Shown piece by piece: positions 18,590 through 27,759 of a DNA stretch of 64,000 bases (its first letter is position 1; each line of letters starts with the position of its first letter). Origin of the DNA: JAAZKV01 sp041659525 (GTDB lineage Archaea > Iainarchaeota > Iainarchaeia > Iainarchaeales > JAAZKV01); assembly GCA_041659525.1 (NCBI GenBank), contig JBAZYC010000001.1, positions 186,001 to 250,000 on the forward strand, in the 5' to 3' direction. Made by a program: the position numbers and the translations under genes. The notes below the pieces were generated by a model that made no database searches, was not told where the DNA came from, and saw only the letters and a list, made by a program, of their open reading frames with translations.

Positions 18590-21500
18590 TTAATTTGCTT
18601 GGATGAACTTACTCTCGTTCCAAATAATTGTGTCTCCACTAATACAAGCATTTCCAGCAACTATTTGTGCTTTTATGAAATCAAGATCATTTAAATTCGT
18701 GAACTTTACTGGGATTGTAGATACTTGTATTATAGCTGGTGGTGAATTTGGAGTTAGTAATGACTGATTTGATGTAGTTGAAGTAACTTCCATTTCACTT
18801 AAATCAATTCCCTTAGCAGACTCTAAAGCAACTTCACTTGTATCCACTCTATAACCATTTGTTCCGCTATTAAATGCTAATCCGCCATTTCGAGCATAGA
18901 ATATTGCTCTTAAGTTTTGAGGAGTTTGTGACTTTGTAATTGAGAATGAAAACATCCCACCATTCTTAGTATCAGCGCCTAAAGATACTCCATTACTACT
19001 ATACCAGTTCATTAGATTTCCTTTAACCGCTTCTGGAGAAGTTAAATTATAATTAATCTTAGTTTCATAACCGTTCACAGTTGCATTCATTCTTATTGGA
19101 ACTTTTGCATAAATAGTTAATTTATTTCCATCTATTTGAGCAAGAGTGCTATTCGTAGTAGTGTCATACATATTTTGTGGAGTTGGGTTAATTCCAAATC
19201 CGCTCTTTAGTAATGGGTTGCTAGCTGCTTTTTGAGCATCTTTAATATTCTTATTTGCTTTACCAAAGTATACAAAAGCATTCTCCTTAGTAGGAGTTTC
19301 CTTGTAATTATAATTTATTTGAACTTCGTATTGTCCAACTCCAGTGCTTGTTTGTTTGAATGTTAGAGGGAAGTTTGGAACAATGTCTTTATCTTCAAAC
19401 AAATCAACATTTATGTCTTTATTCAGTTCGCTTGTTGCTGTAAGATACAAACTGCCTGAAATACTTTTATTTTCAACATTTGCAGTATTACTAAATATTG
19501 TTAAGGCGTGTATTTTATTCAACCAAGGATTTTTATCATAAATTTTTTCAATTTCAGAAGTATTCATATCCTTCTTATCATAAACTGCTCTTACCATCTT
19601 TACGTGCCCAGCAGCCATCCATTCGAATGCTTTAACGTCTAATTCAACAGTACCTTTGTTACAGAAATTTGTAATTGAACAATTTGTACCTGGCTTATTA
19701 CAATTTGAACCAGCAATATTTTCTTGTTCATAAACTTTTTCAATTAATTCAACAAATCCATTTAGTGACATATACCATTTAGTTTTTCCATATTTGTTTG
19801 GCACAGAAGTCATACCTAAATTAGTAAACATCCCCTTGTATGCTGGGTTATCATCAATTTCAAATAACAAACTACTTTTGTCTTTAATTTCATTACTCTT
19901 TAATACATTACTCATTGACCAAAGCGCCTTATCAGTAGGTTTTTGTATAGGCATATTATAATCTGCAGTTAATGGAGGATTTACTAACCTATAAGGATCA
20001 GCAATTAATCCTTTATCCCCATTCAAATAATAATTCAAGTCCCCATCTTTGCACAAACTTATTTTTGGCCCAAGTGCTTCTCTATATAATTTATTCAAAT
20101 CATTATTCTTCATGTTTAAATCTTCTGTAGAAGTAATTTGAAGATTTAATTCATTAAATCTCTTTAGTAAGAATGCTTTCAACATTTCAGCGTTACAGAA
20201 TTTAGTTGTACAATCAACTGGAGTATTCCAATTTAATTTTGTTGTTTCTATTAAGTTCATTCCATATGCTGTGGTGTCTGTTCCGCATGCTTTTGCTGCT
20301 GATCCTGCTCGGATTATTGATTTAACTACTTCAGTATTAACATATTGAGTACATCCTTTGTTTTGTGCTAGGAATCTATCTGAAATACTGGTTGCTTGTG
20401 CAGTTAATTGTGCATCTGTAGAATCTGTTGCTACAAGAGAGCCTGCCATGAATGCTTTCAAATCAGCTATGCACTTAACTTCGCTTCCTTCAGCTACTAC
20501 CAAACATTGTTCTTCAACATTTCCAGTTATTGTGTAACCTGGTTTTGTTACAAGTATTGTTAGTGGCCATACTAGTTCTTGTGAATCAAATGTAGCTGCT
20601 CTTGATACTGTTCCTTTTACTGGAACACTTATTAGCAGGCAGTCTTTTGTCATTCCGCTTCTATCTACTTCAACCATTAAATTTGATCCTCTACTATTGT
20701 TAATCAAACTTCCAGAAGAAGTTTCGCTTACAGTGATTTTTACTCCGCCAGTCTTTGATGGATCTACTGTTGATTGTAATTTGATTCCGTCAAGTAATCC
20801 GCAGTTCTTTGTAGCACTTCCTGCTTCTGTTTGAGTTTCTGCTTTTCTACTTTGGTAATAGTACATGTCATATTGTGGATAAGCTGTACTTGTTTGTGTT
20901 GGTGCAGGACCTATTCTTAGTGCTGCTGGTTCTGCTATGTAAACATATCTTGATCCAACGTAAGCTGAGTCAGGTACTGCTCCAGTTGAGCCAGCGTTTC
21001 GAGTTATCCAATAATTTCTAATATCAAGTGAACTTAGATTTTGACAATCTTTTGGTCTTGCAGTTGGATCTCCCCAGTTAAGTGCTGAGTCAATACTCTC
21101 TCCAATTCTCCACATATCTTCAATAGTAATTGGGAATTCCATGCATTGTCCAGAACCGTATTGGTTAGTATAAGAGATATTTAAATTTCCGTAAACGTTT
21201 GTTCGTGCATCTGTCTCTGTCCCCCATTGTCTAATGCTTCCTAGTGTTTGGAATGGTCCTGCTTGTTGTGTTCTTGAATCAAATAATTTTCTTTGAGGAA
21301 TGTATTGTGCACTTGGCATTACTTCGAAATCAACTTGTTCAATTGATCCACTATCTCCTTGGATTATTTCTCTAGTTCTTGTTCTTGTTCCTGTTATTAG
21401 TGAGCAATTACTTGATGAAGCGCATCCACTTTGTTGAGTGTATTGTGAGTAAGAACTATATTGCGAATTAATTGGATAAGAGCTTGCATATTGTGATTCC

Positions 21501-24500
21501 ATTCCTACTTGGAAGTAAGGTACACTTGATTGCATTCCGTAAGTTGAGTTAGGAGCAGAGCATTCTATTGTTGCCATGTTATTTCCTCTTGAAAGCATTA
21601 CTCCTGTATCATAACAGTAATTGTAAGCAGTGTATTTTTGTGGCTTATAGATAAATGAATTTAGATTAATCATTGTTACATTTGTTTTAATACAATCTTT
21701 GTCAGTGTCTCCAAGTTTTCTTACTAGTACTGATACATCTGCAACTTTTTTCTTTACCTCTTGTGAGCCACTTGCTTTTGCATTTACTTTAATAGTGTAT
21801 TTTCCTAAGACATATCCTGGGCTTACTATTATTGTTGCATCAGAGTCTTTTGAAATTGTAACTTTTTCTTCTGAAACATTTACTCTTGAATCAGGATCTA
21901 AATCAATTTCTATATCCACTGTACAAGAATTTTTAATTGTAAAAGAATTTTGTTGGAAACTATTGTTAGCAGTTGCTCCGCTTTGTCCAATACCACTATA
22001 ACCTGCCCCATATCCCATGCTTCCGTATCCACCCATACTCATTCCAGGCATCATCATGCTACCCATTCCGTATGGAGAAGATCTATTAGAGAATCCACCG
22101 TATAAAGATAATTGTGGAGAGTAATTACTTCCCATTAGTGCGCCGTAACCCATATTCCATGGAGCCATATCTAATATTAGTCCGCCAATTGGTTTGTCTA
22201 TTTCAAGACACTTTGAAAGATTGCTCATTGTTGTGCTTGTTTTTATTTGTGCTTCTACTTTTTCAACTGACTTGTCTTCAAGAATATTTTTTCCAATAAT
22301 TGAAATTGTAAAGTCTTGTGCTCCGCTTGCAACTGTTCCGCTTGGAATAAATGTAACAGTTAAATCTTCTTCTGCATTCTTTTCAAGATAGTCTCCTAAC
22401 TTAGCGTAACTATCAGTTAGTGTTCCATTTGATAGTCCTTTTCCTGTTATTGAAATTGTTCCAAACTTAGCCGATTCACTTAACTTTGCTTCTAAATCAT
22501 TTAGTGCAATATCAGTTCCTTCGGCAGTACAAGTATTTGTTAGTGTAACTGTTTTTGTTGCGTTTCCATTCGCAGTAATGAATTCTATTGTTGCTGGATT
22601 AACTTTTAGGCACTTTCCACTATCAATCATTCCGGGCATTGATAATCTTACAGCAATATTTATTTCGCTAGTGAATGATTGGTTTGTTCCGCTTATTTCT
22701 GAATTAATTATTAATTTTCCAGTTAGATCTTTTGGTTCTTTTAGTCTCATTGCGTTGCTATTTAGTTTCATTGATAAAATATAATTTCTGTCTTTTCCTT
22801 GTTCAATTACTGTTCCGTTTATTGTTCCATTGAATTTAATGTCAACGTAGCTCTTTACGTCCCCATTTATCTCTGCGCTAGTTATTTTTACGTTCTTTGC
22901 AGTATCATTTTGAATTATTACTGATTCTTCTAGTCCAGTTATTTCTCCAATTTTAATTGTTTCATTTATTTGTGGAGGAGTAATTGTTAGTACTGAATCA
23001 TCCACTATTTTTACAAATTCTTGCGAGTCATATCCTTCTTTCTTTGCTGTAATTGTAATTTCGTCTCCGATTCTTGGTTCAGCTAGTTCGTACATTGCTA
23101 GTCCTTCTCCAGTTGTCTCAACTGTTGAAAGCAGATCTCTTCCTGATTTAATTGAAACCATTACTCCATCAAGTGAATCGTTTCCATCAGTTGCTTCAAA
23201 GAATAAAGTGTTGTTTATGTATGGAACAATTACTTTTGGAACCATATCAAAAGTGAATTTCTTATTTGCTTTTACATTAATTGTAACTGTTTCATCTAAC
23301 TCTGATTTTGAACTAGAATTAATTGCTAATTTAATTCCACTTGTTCCTGATGCACTTGCAGTAAATAATATTTGTATTTGTATTGGAGCATCTATTCCTA
23401 CAGTTCCAAGATTAATTGTTTTTTCAGCTTGTTCCGCTCCGTTAACACTAATTGCATTAATATCAATGCTCTTTCCTTGTACGCTTAGTACTGCTCCAAC
23501 TAGTGCTTTTCCACTATAGTTTGTCAAGTCTGCAGTTAGTAAGTATTGTACTCCTTTCTTTGCTTCAATTGTTCCATTAACGTATTTTGTTTTTCCTGCT
23601 TCGCTTCCATCAAGTATTTGTAGAGTATAAGATTTGCAGAATGATCCAACGCATTGATTTGTTGCTCCTGCTAGTAGTACTCTTTTCTTTGCAGTCGAGT
23701 ATAATTCGTTTGTGCCTGAAGAAGTTGATTGTGGATCTTTAATTATTGATCCTCCTTTTGCCCAAGCTCTATAGAATAAATTTAGTGGAGCATTTGGATT
23801 TGTTTCAGTAACAGTTATTTCTGCTTCTACTTCGTAAGTTCCTTCTTGTGGATTCTTCCAAACAGAATTTGCCCACTTAGCATTCCCAGTTGTTAAATTC
23901 TTTGCATCTTTATCATATCCACTTGGCGGAGTGTAAGTAGTTCCCATTGTGATTCTTCCTGAAGAATCAATTTTGCTTAAGTATAATCCGTCTTCTTCCA
24001 TTAGGTTAGTTACGTTTGCTGTTTCTTTTCCTGTTCTTAAGTGTAATCCTGCTTCAGTGAAAGATCCTTTTGGTACTTGTACTATTGTTCTTACTGTGTA
24101 AGTTCCTTGTGCTACACTTGCTGCGCCACTTTCTGTTTTTGCTGATACTTCTGCATTCCCACTATATACTCCAACTAGAGTAGCAATGATTTGTGCACTT
24201 GGTCTTACTAAAATTATTCCTTTTTCAGTTCGAGCATTTGCACTAGAATAAATTGCTGATGAAAAGTATTTTGAAAATCCTGTGCTTTCTACTACAAAGT
24301 AAACTTTCTTATCTGCTCTAAGAATAAATTCTGCTACCCCATCAGAGGAAGTTAATTTTGATTGTCCTTCTTGTGTTGAAGTGAAATAATTCATTGCTTT
24401 TACGCTTACTCCACTCAAAGGATTTTTTTCTGGATCAAGTACTTTGATTGCGATTGTTCCTTCTCCAATATCAAATACTACTTCTAAAACTTTTTGTGTT

Positions 24501-25984
24501 CTTGGAACAATTTGTATGCTTGTTGAGTTAACACTTCCAAATCCTTCTTTTGAAACTGTTGCCATGTAAGATTTTGTTAATTCTAAATTGAAGAATTCTG
24601 CTTCTCCGCTCGCACCAGTAGTTTTTTCTCCAATTATTGGTTCAGCTGGATCAATTTTCTTTAGTACTACTCTTGCATTATCAATTGGGTTCTTTTTTCC
24701 ATCCACTACTTTTACTAAAATAGAATTGCTTGTTGATGCATCTACTTTTGTAAGTAAAACTTCTACATTGTCTCCAGCTGTGGCAGCTTTTGTTTCTCCA
24801 ATTACATATTCTGGGTGATCTACTGTTACAATATATTCTCCATTTTCTGCTACATCAAAAGTTACTTGTCCCGTAGCTCCAGTTAATTTTGTTCGTACAT
24901 CATTACTATTAGTTGCAAGTGTTAGTTTTACTTCTGCTCCTAGAATTGGATTATTATTAGCTGCGTCTCTTACTATTACTTTTGTTGTTGCTCTAACTGC
25001 TTTTTGTAAAGTTACATCAAATTGAGTAGTAGTGTCTTTTAGAACATCTTTTACTTCCCCAATTTTGCTTCCATCATAACTAGAATAATTTCCATCTGGA
25101 GAAGTTATTAAAATATAATATTTTTTTACAGGAACATTATCAAATGAAACAATTGCTGTTCCTAGTGAAATATTTTCTATTGGTGCTGTTCCGTCCATTG
25201 GAACTAATTTTACTCTTAAACCAGCAGGAACACTAGTTGAAGATTCAGCTGTAATTGTTACATTTACTTTTCCAAATGTTTGTTCTATTTCTTCTACTGT
25301 TACTGCTCCGTTCCCCGAGAATGATGCAGTTGCGTTAACTAAATTATAATTTTGTAAACTTAGCACTTCTATTTCTTTACAAGATGGACTTACTGTTGCT
25401 TGGAATACTCCATTAGTATAATTTGCTACTGATTCTTCGTTTGCTCCTTTGCATTTGTAAATTAAACTTCCGCTTCCACTAATTAGTGAGCCATTTGCTG
25501 TTTTTAAGTAAACTGCTTTTGAAATAGTTGCATCTTCTAAGCTTAAAGTAAATTCTTCTTCAACATTACCATTTAGAGTTATCTCTCTTGTTTGAGTTGC
25601 ACTATTTTCTTTATCAATTTTTATTGAATAACTTCCATTAGGGAGTAAGAATACTACTTTTCCATCAGTGCTTGTTGTTTGATTTCCTTTTTCAACATCA
25701 TTTTGGAGTACTATTACTGTAGCTCCTTCGATTGCACTTTGAGTATCATCAGTAACAATTACGCTTAGAGCAGAATTTCCGCTTGAAGTTATTACTACAA
25801 AGAGTAATAATAATATTAAAATAAGAATAACTATTGCTAAAGGGAATGTTGGAATGTTTTTTTCTTCTAAAGCATCTACTATATTTCCCACTGCAGGAAC
25901 TTTTTCACTAACGCCGTCCACTAAATTGTACCATTTGTCTTCTAAAGAGTAGTAAACATCTTTTAGTGATTCAATTGCAGCCAT
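18590..25984 (-). CDS. Giant N-terminally anchored surface protein 3 (2464 aa)
   Basis: The third paralogue. Its N-terminus (MAAIESLKDVYYSLEDKWY, then VP and IPTF) leads into a membrane helix at about 46-66. Ig-like/carboxypeptidase-regulatory-like repeats fill roughly residues 70-560, with related beta-rich segments beyond. Unlike giants 1, 2 and 4 it lacks the clear pair of hydrophobic glycine-rich segments. Instead it has a Gly/Met/Tyr/Ser-rich low-complexity stretch at about 1275-1340 (GMGSMMMPGMSMGGYGSMGY) and a Gln/Ser/Tyr-rich stretch near 1490. The cysteine module is present in reduced form (TKLNWNTPVDC, KFCNAEMLKAF) at about 1896-1941. The C-terminus ends in SKFIQAN with no anchor. 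The ATG follows a GGTTGGGA ribosome-binding-like stretch. The function is unknown. Confidence 0.85.
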   Translation of the reverse strand: MAAIESLKDVYYSLEDKWYNLVDGVSEKVPAVGNIVDALEEKNIPTFPLAIVILILILLLLFVVITSSGNSALSVIVTDDTQSAIEGATVIVLQNDVEKGNQTTSTDGKVVFLLPNGSYSIKIDKENSATQTREITLNGNVEEEFTLSLEDATISKAVYLKTANGSLISGSGSLIYKCKGANEESVANYTNGVFQATVSPSCKEIEVLSLQNYNLVNATASFSGNGAVTVEEIEQTFGKVNVTITAESSTSVPAGLRVKLVPMDGTAPIENISLGTAIVSFDNVPVKKYYILITSPDGNYSSYDGSKIGEVKDVLKDTTTQFDVTLQKAVRATTKVIVRDAANNNPILGAEVKLTLATNSNDVRTKLTGATGQVTFDVAENGEYIVTVDHPEYVIGETKAATAGDNVEVLLTKVDASTSNSILVKVVDGKKNPIDNARVVLKKIDPAEPIIGEKTTGASGEAEFFNLELTKSYMATVSKEGFGSVNSTSIQIVPRTQKVLEVVFDIGEGTIAIKVLDPEKNPLSGVSVKAMNYFTSTQEGQSKLTSSDGVAEFILRADKKVYFVVESTGFSKYFSSAIYSSANARTEKGIILVRPSAQIIATLVGVYSGNAEVSAKTESGAASVAQGTYTVRTIVQVPKGSFTEAGLHLRTGKETANVTNLMEEDGLYLSKIDSSGRITMGTTYTPPSGYDKDAKNLTTGNAKWANSVWKNPQEGTYEVEAEITVTETNPNAPLNLFYRAWAKGGSIIKDPQSTSSGTNELYSTAKKRVLLAGATNQCVGSFCKSYTLQILDGSEAGKTKYVNGTIEAKKGVQYLLTADLTNYSGKALVGAVLSVQGKSIDINAISVNGAEQAEKTINLGTVGIDAPIQIQILFTASASGTSGIKLAINSSSKSELDETVTINVKANKKFTFDMVPKVIVPYINNTLFFEATDGNDSLDGVMVSIKSGRDLLSTVETTGEGLAMYELAEPRIGDEITITAKKEGYDSQEFVKIVDDSVLTITPPQINETIKIGEITGLEESVIIQNDTAKNVKITSAEINGDVKSYVDIKFNGTINGTVIEQGKDRNYILSMKLNSNAMRLKEPKDLTGKLIINSEISGTNQSFTSEINIAVRLSMPGMIDSGKCLKVNPATIEFITANGNATKTVTLTNTCTAEGTDIALNDLEAKLSESAKFGTISITGKGLSNGTLTDSYAKLGDYLEKNAEEDLTVTFIPSGTVASGAQDFTISIIGKNILEDKSVEKVEAQIKTSTTMSNLSKCLEIDKPIGGLILDMAPWNMGYGALMGSNYSPQLSLYGGFSNRSSPYGMGSMMMPGMSMGGYGSMGYGAGYSGIGQSGATANNSFQQNSFTIKNSCTVDIEIDLDPDSRVNVSEEKVTISKDSDATIIVSPGYVLGKYTIKVNAKASGSQEVKKKVADVSVLVRKLGDTDKDCIKTNVTMINLNSFIYKPQKYTAYNYCYDTGVMLSRGNNMATIECSAPNSTYGMQSSVPYFQVGMESQYASSYPINSQYSSYSQYTQQSGCASSSNCSLITGTRTRTREIIQGDSGSIEQVDFEVMPSAQYIPQRKLFDSRTQQAGPFQTLGSIRQWGTETDARTNVYGNLNISYTNQYGSGQCMEFPITIEDMWRIGESIDSALNWGDPTARPKDCQNLSSLDIRNYWITRNAGSTGAVPDSAYVGSRYVYIAEPAALRIGPAPTQTSTAYPQYDMYYYQSRKAETQTEAGSATKNCGLLDGIKLQSTVDPSKTGGVKITVSETSSGSLINNSRGSNLMVEVDRSGMTKDCLLISVPVKGTVSRAATFDSQELVWPLTILVTKPGYTITGNVEEQCLVVAEGSEVKCIADLKAFMAGSLVATDSTDAQLTAQATSISDRFLAQNKGCTQYVNTEVVKSIIRAGSAAKACGTDTTAYGMNLIETTKLNWNTPVDCTTKFCNAEMLKAFLLKRFNELNLQITSTEDLNMKNNDLNKLYREALGPKISLCKDGDLNYYLNGDKGLIADPYRLVNPPLTADYNMPIQKPTDKALWSMSNVLKSNEIKDKSSLLFEIDDNPAYKGMFTNLGMTSVPNKYGKTKWYMSLNGFVELIEKVYEQENIAGSNCNKPGTNCSITNFCNKGTVELDVKAFEWMAAGHVKMVRAVYDKKDMNTSEIEKIYDKNPWLNKIHALTIFSNTANVENKSISGSLYLTATSELNKDINVDLFEDKDIVPNFPLTFKQTSTGVGQYEVQINYNYKETPTKENAFVYFGKANKNIKDAQKAASNPLLKSGFGINPTPQNMYDTTTNSTLAQIDGNKLTIYAKVPIRMNATVNGYETKINYNLTSPEAVKGNLMNWYSSNGVSLGADTKNGGMFSFSITKSQTPQNLRAIFYARNGGLAFNSGTNGYRVDTSEVALESAKGIDLSEMEVTSTTSNQSLLTPNSPPAIIQVSTIPVKFTNLNDLDFIKAQIVAGNACISGDTIIWNESKFIQAN
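21970..22160 (-). other. Gly/Met/Tyr-rich low-complexity segment of giant 3
   Basis: About 65 residues are dominated by Gly, Met, Ser and Tyr (for example GYGSMGYGAGYSGIG). The segment falls between two beta-rich regions, near where giants 1 and 2 carry their first glycine-rich hydrophobic segment. It may be a diverged counterpart, or a flexible or self-associating linker. Confidence 0.55.
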
Positions 25985-26123
25985 TTATTCCCAACCAACA
26001 CAACTTAAGTTCAATAAACTTGCCTGTAAGTTTGTGAAACAAACTTATTCACTATACTAATATACTATTCAGGGCTTTATTAACTTAACTTTATTCTATA
26101 ATCTGTTTATACTTTATCTTTTA

Positions 26124-26158
26124 AGTGCCTGTACTCCTCATTAGGAGTGCCTGTACTC
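26124..26158 (-). repeat. 13-bp direct repeat enclosing a 6-bp hairpin downstream of the pilin-like gene
   Basis: AGTGCCTGTACTC occurs at 26124-26136 and 26146-26158. Between and overlapping the copies, ACTCCT-CATT-AGGAGT (26133-26148) forms a perfect six-pair hairpin with a four-base loop. It lies 17 bases after the stop of the pilin-like gene and about 140 bases upstream of giant 3. A processing or termination signal, or an operator for giant 3, are the obvious options. Confidence 0.5.
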
Positions 26159-26174
26159 TTTCTTTTTATTTATT

Positions 26175-27629
26175 TTAAGTACAAGTTCCGCTTGAACCTA
26201 CTCCTGTTGAAGTGCAAATTCTTCCTGAACTTAATAAAGAAGGCCCTGTCACGTTTTGAGTTCTTGTCATTGCTTCGTCACTTACTCTTATTTGGTAAAC
26301 ATTGCTTTTTCCCCCATCATAAGTCCCTTTTACGATGTAAGCTAAATTGTCTTCTTTATATGCAAGGTCTGCTGAAACCCCTGTTATTTTTCCACATTTT
26401 AATAAAGCTCCTGCACTAACTGCTCCTGAACCTGTTTGTACAATAAATTTCGCTTCTTGACCTGTAGAAATTCTTAATCTATAAATTCCACAATTATTAA
26501 TTGCTCTTTTTCTTTGTGGGTCTTCAGGGGGTAGAGTGGTATTTAAAATTTTAAAATCTCCACTCGTTAAATCAAATGCATCCGCATCAAGTAAGGCTTG
26601 GCAAACTACTTCTGATCCTTTTGCAAATAATCCTTCATCTCCCGCTCGAGAATCTCCCGCAGTGTATTCAGTTACCCCTAATATTTCAGCAATTGTTACT
26701 TTTAATGTTCCATCACAAGGTTTTGCCCAACTACTCAATCCTCCAGCGAAATCTGAATTTGGTTGGCAACCATTACAAAAACCTAATTCATAACTATCTA
26801 AATCATCATGTGCTTCTACGAGTCCATTAGCAGCTTTTCTTGCTTCGTTTAGTGCTTTAAAAAATCTTAATGGAATATAAATTTTCAAATTTGTTCTTGG
26901 AAGTATAGCCATTTTTATTTCTTCATTTGTAACCAAATCTTTTACTACAATTCGAGGAAGTGATTCATATGCTTCGTCACTTAATTTGTTTAATGGAATG
27001 TTAAAATAAAAAGTTCCCAGTGGACAATCATCTTTAGTGCATCCTACTACATCCAAAAAACTTTCATCAGCTAAATTTGCTTCACTAACCGCACTTTTTA
27101 CTACAGTGTAAAGCGCATTTTGTGCATCCACTCTATTTTTGTATCCACTTAAATAAATACTAAATCTTCCATAAGTGTCTTCATTGAATTGACTAATAGT
27201 ATTATCTGCAACGAATCTAATTGCTTTGTCAAATCCTTGTCCTGTGTTTGCGTCCATGTAAAGTATTGATTCTTCAAAAGTTTTTTTTACATCATCAAAA
27301 ACAAATTCTTTACCAGGTTGTCTTAGTACAAATAAATTAAATCCTTGTTCTTCTTTTAATTTCGAATCACTATAAGAAAGAAATCCTTCTAGTTGTTCAC
27401 GAAAATTGTAATTAAATGTCTGTAACGCATCTGCTCTTGCAATATTTGCCGCATCCGCGAGTTGGTAATTATTTAGCATTGAATAAATTTGTCTACTAGT
27501 TTTTTCTTCAGTAGTAATTAGAGTACTTGTTAACACTACTCCAGTCATAATTAGGATAGTTGCAACTATCGCAGAAAACATATTGAATCCGCGTTCGTGC
27601 GAAAAACTTTTTTTAAAAAACTTTTTCAT
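26175..27629 (-). CDS. Large type IV pilin-like surface protein (484 aa)
   Basis: The start is placed at the ATG at 27629. The protein then begins with a basic leader (MKKFFKKSFSHERG), followed by a hydrophobic helix (FNMFSAIVATILIMTGVVL). This is the layout of an archaeal class III (type IV prepilin-like) signal, with cleavage expected after the Gly of ERG. The long helix continues into a heptad-like region (EEKTSRQIYSMLNNYQLADAANIARAD), as in pilins. The remaining 400 residues form an unrecognised soluble domain with several cysteines. It is far longer than usual pilins, so it could be a minor pilin or pseudopilin-type tip protein. It sits between giants 4 and 3, and a secretion ATPase that could assemble it is encoded 10 kb away. 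The prepilin call is inference from the N-terminus only. Confidence 0.65.
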   Translation of the reverse strand: MKKFFKKSFSHERGFNMFSAIVATILIMTGVVLTSTLITTEEKTSRQIYSMLNNYQLADAANIARADALQTFNYNFREQLEGFLSYSDSKLKEEQGFNLFVLRQPGKEFVFDDVKKTFEESILYMDANTGQGFDKAIRFVADNTISQFNEDTYGRFSIYLSGYKNRVDAQNALYTVVKSAVSEANLADESFLDVVGCTKDDCPLGTFYFNIPLNKLSDEAYESLPRIVVKDLVTNEEIKMAILPRTNLKIYIPLRFFKALNEARKAANGLVEAHDDLDSYELGFCNGCQPNSDFAGGLSSWAKPCDGTLKVTIAEILGVTEYTAGDSRAGDEGLFAKGSEVVCQALLDADAFDLTSGDFKILNTTLPPEDPQRKRAINNCGIYRLRISTGQEAKFIVQTGSGAVSAGALLKCGKITGVSADLAYKEDNLAYIVKGTYDGGKSNVYQIRVSDEAMTRTQNVTGPSLLSSGRICTSTGVGSSGTCT

Positions 27630-27698
27630 TAAAATCAAACAAAGAAATGTATTAAGTAGTTAAAAAGAATTTGCTCTAGAAGAAATTAGTTTAAAGTT

Positions 27699-27759
27699 TT
27701 ATTGCGGGCAATTAAACTTCATTTCAAACAATTATTGTGGGCAATGTTATTGCGGGCAA
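27699..27759 (-). repeat. Threefold in-frame repeat of the C-terminal codons of giant 4
   Basis: Giant 4 ends with the codons TGC CCG CAA TAA (Cys-Pro-Gln-stop). The same codons recur twice more downstream in the same frame: TGC CCA CAA TAA ending at 27732, and TGC CCG CAA TAA ending at 27699. The stop-to-stop distances (15 and 33 bases) are both multiples of three. The extra copies lie after the stop and are probably not translated. Confidence 0.7.
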
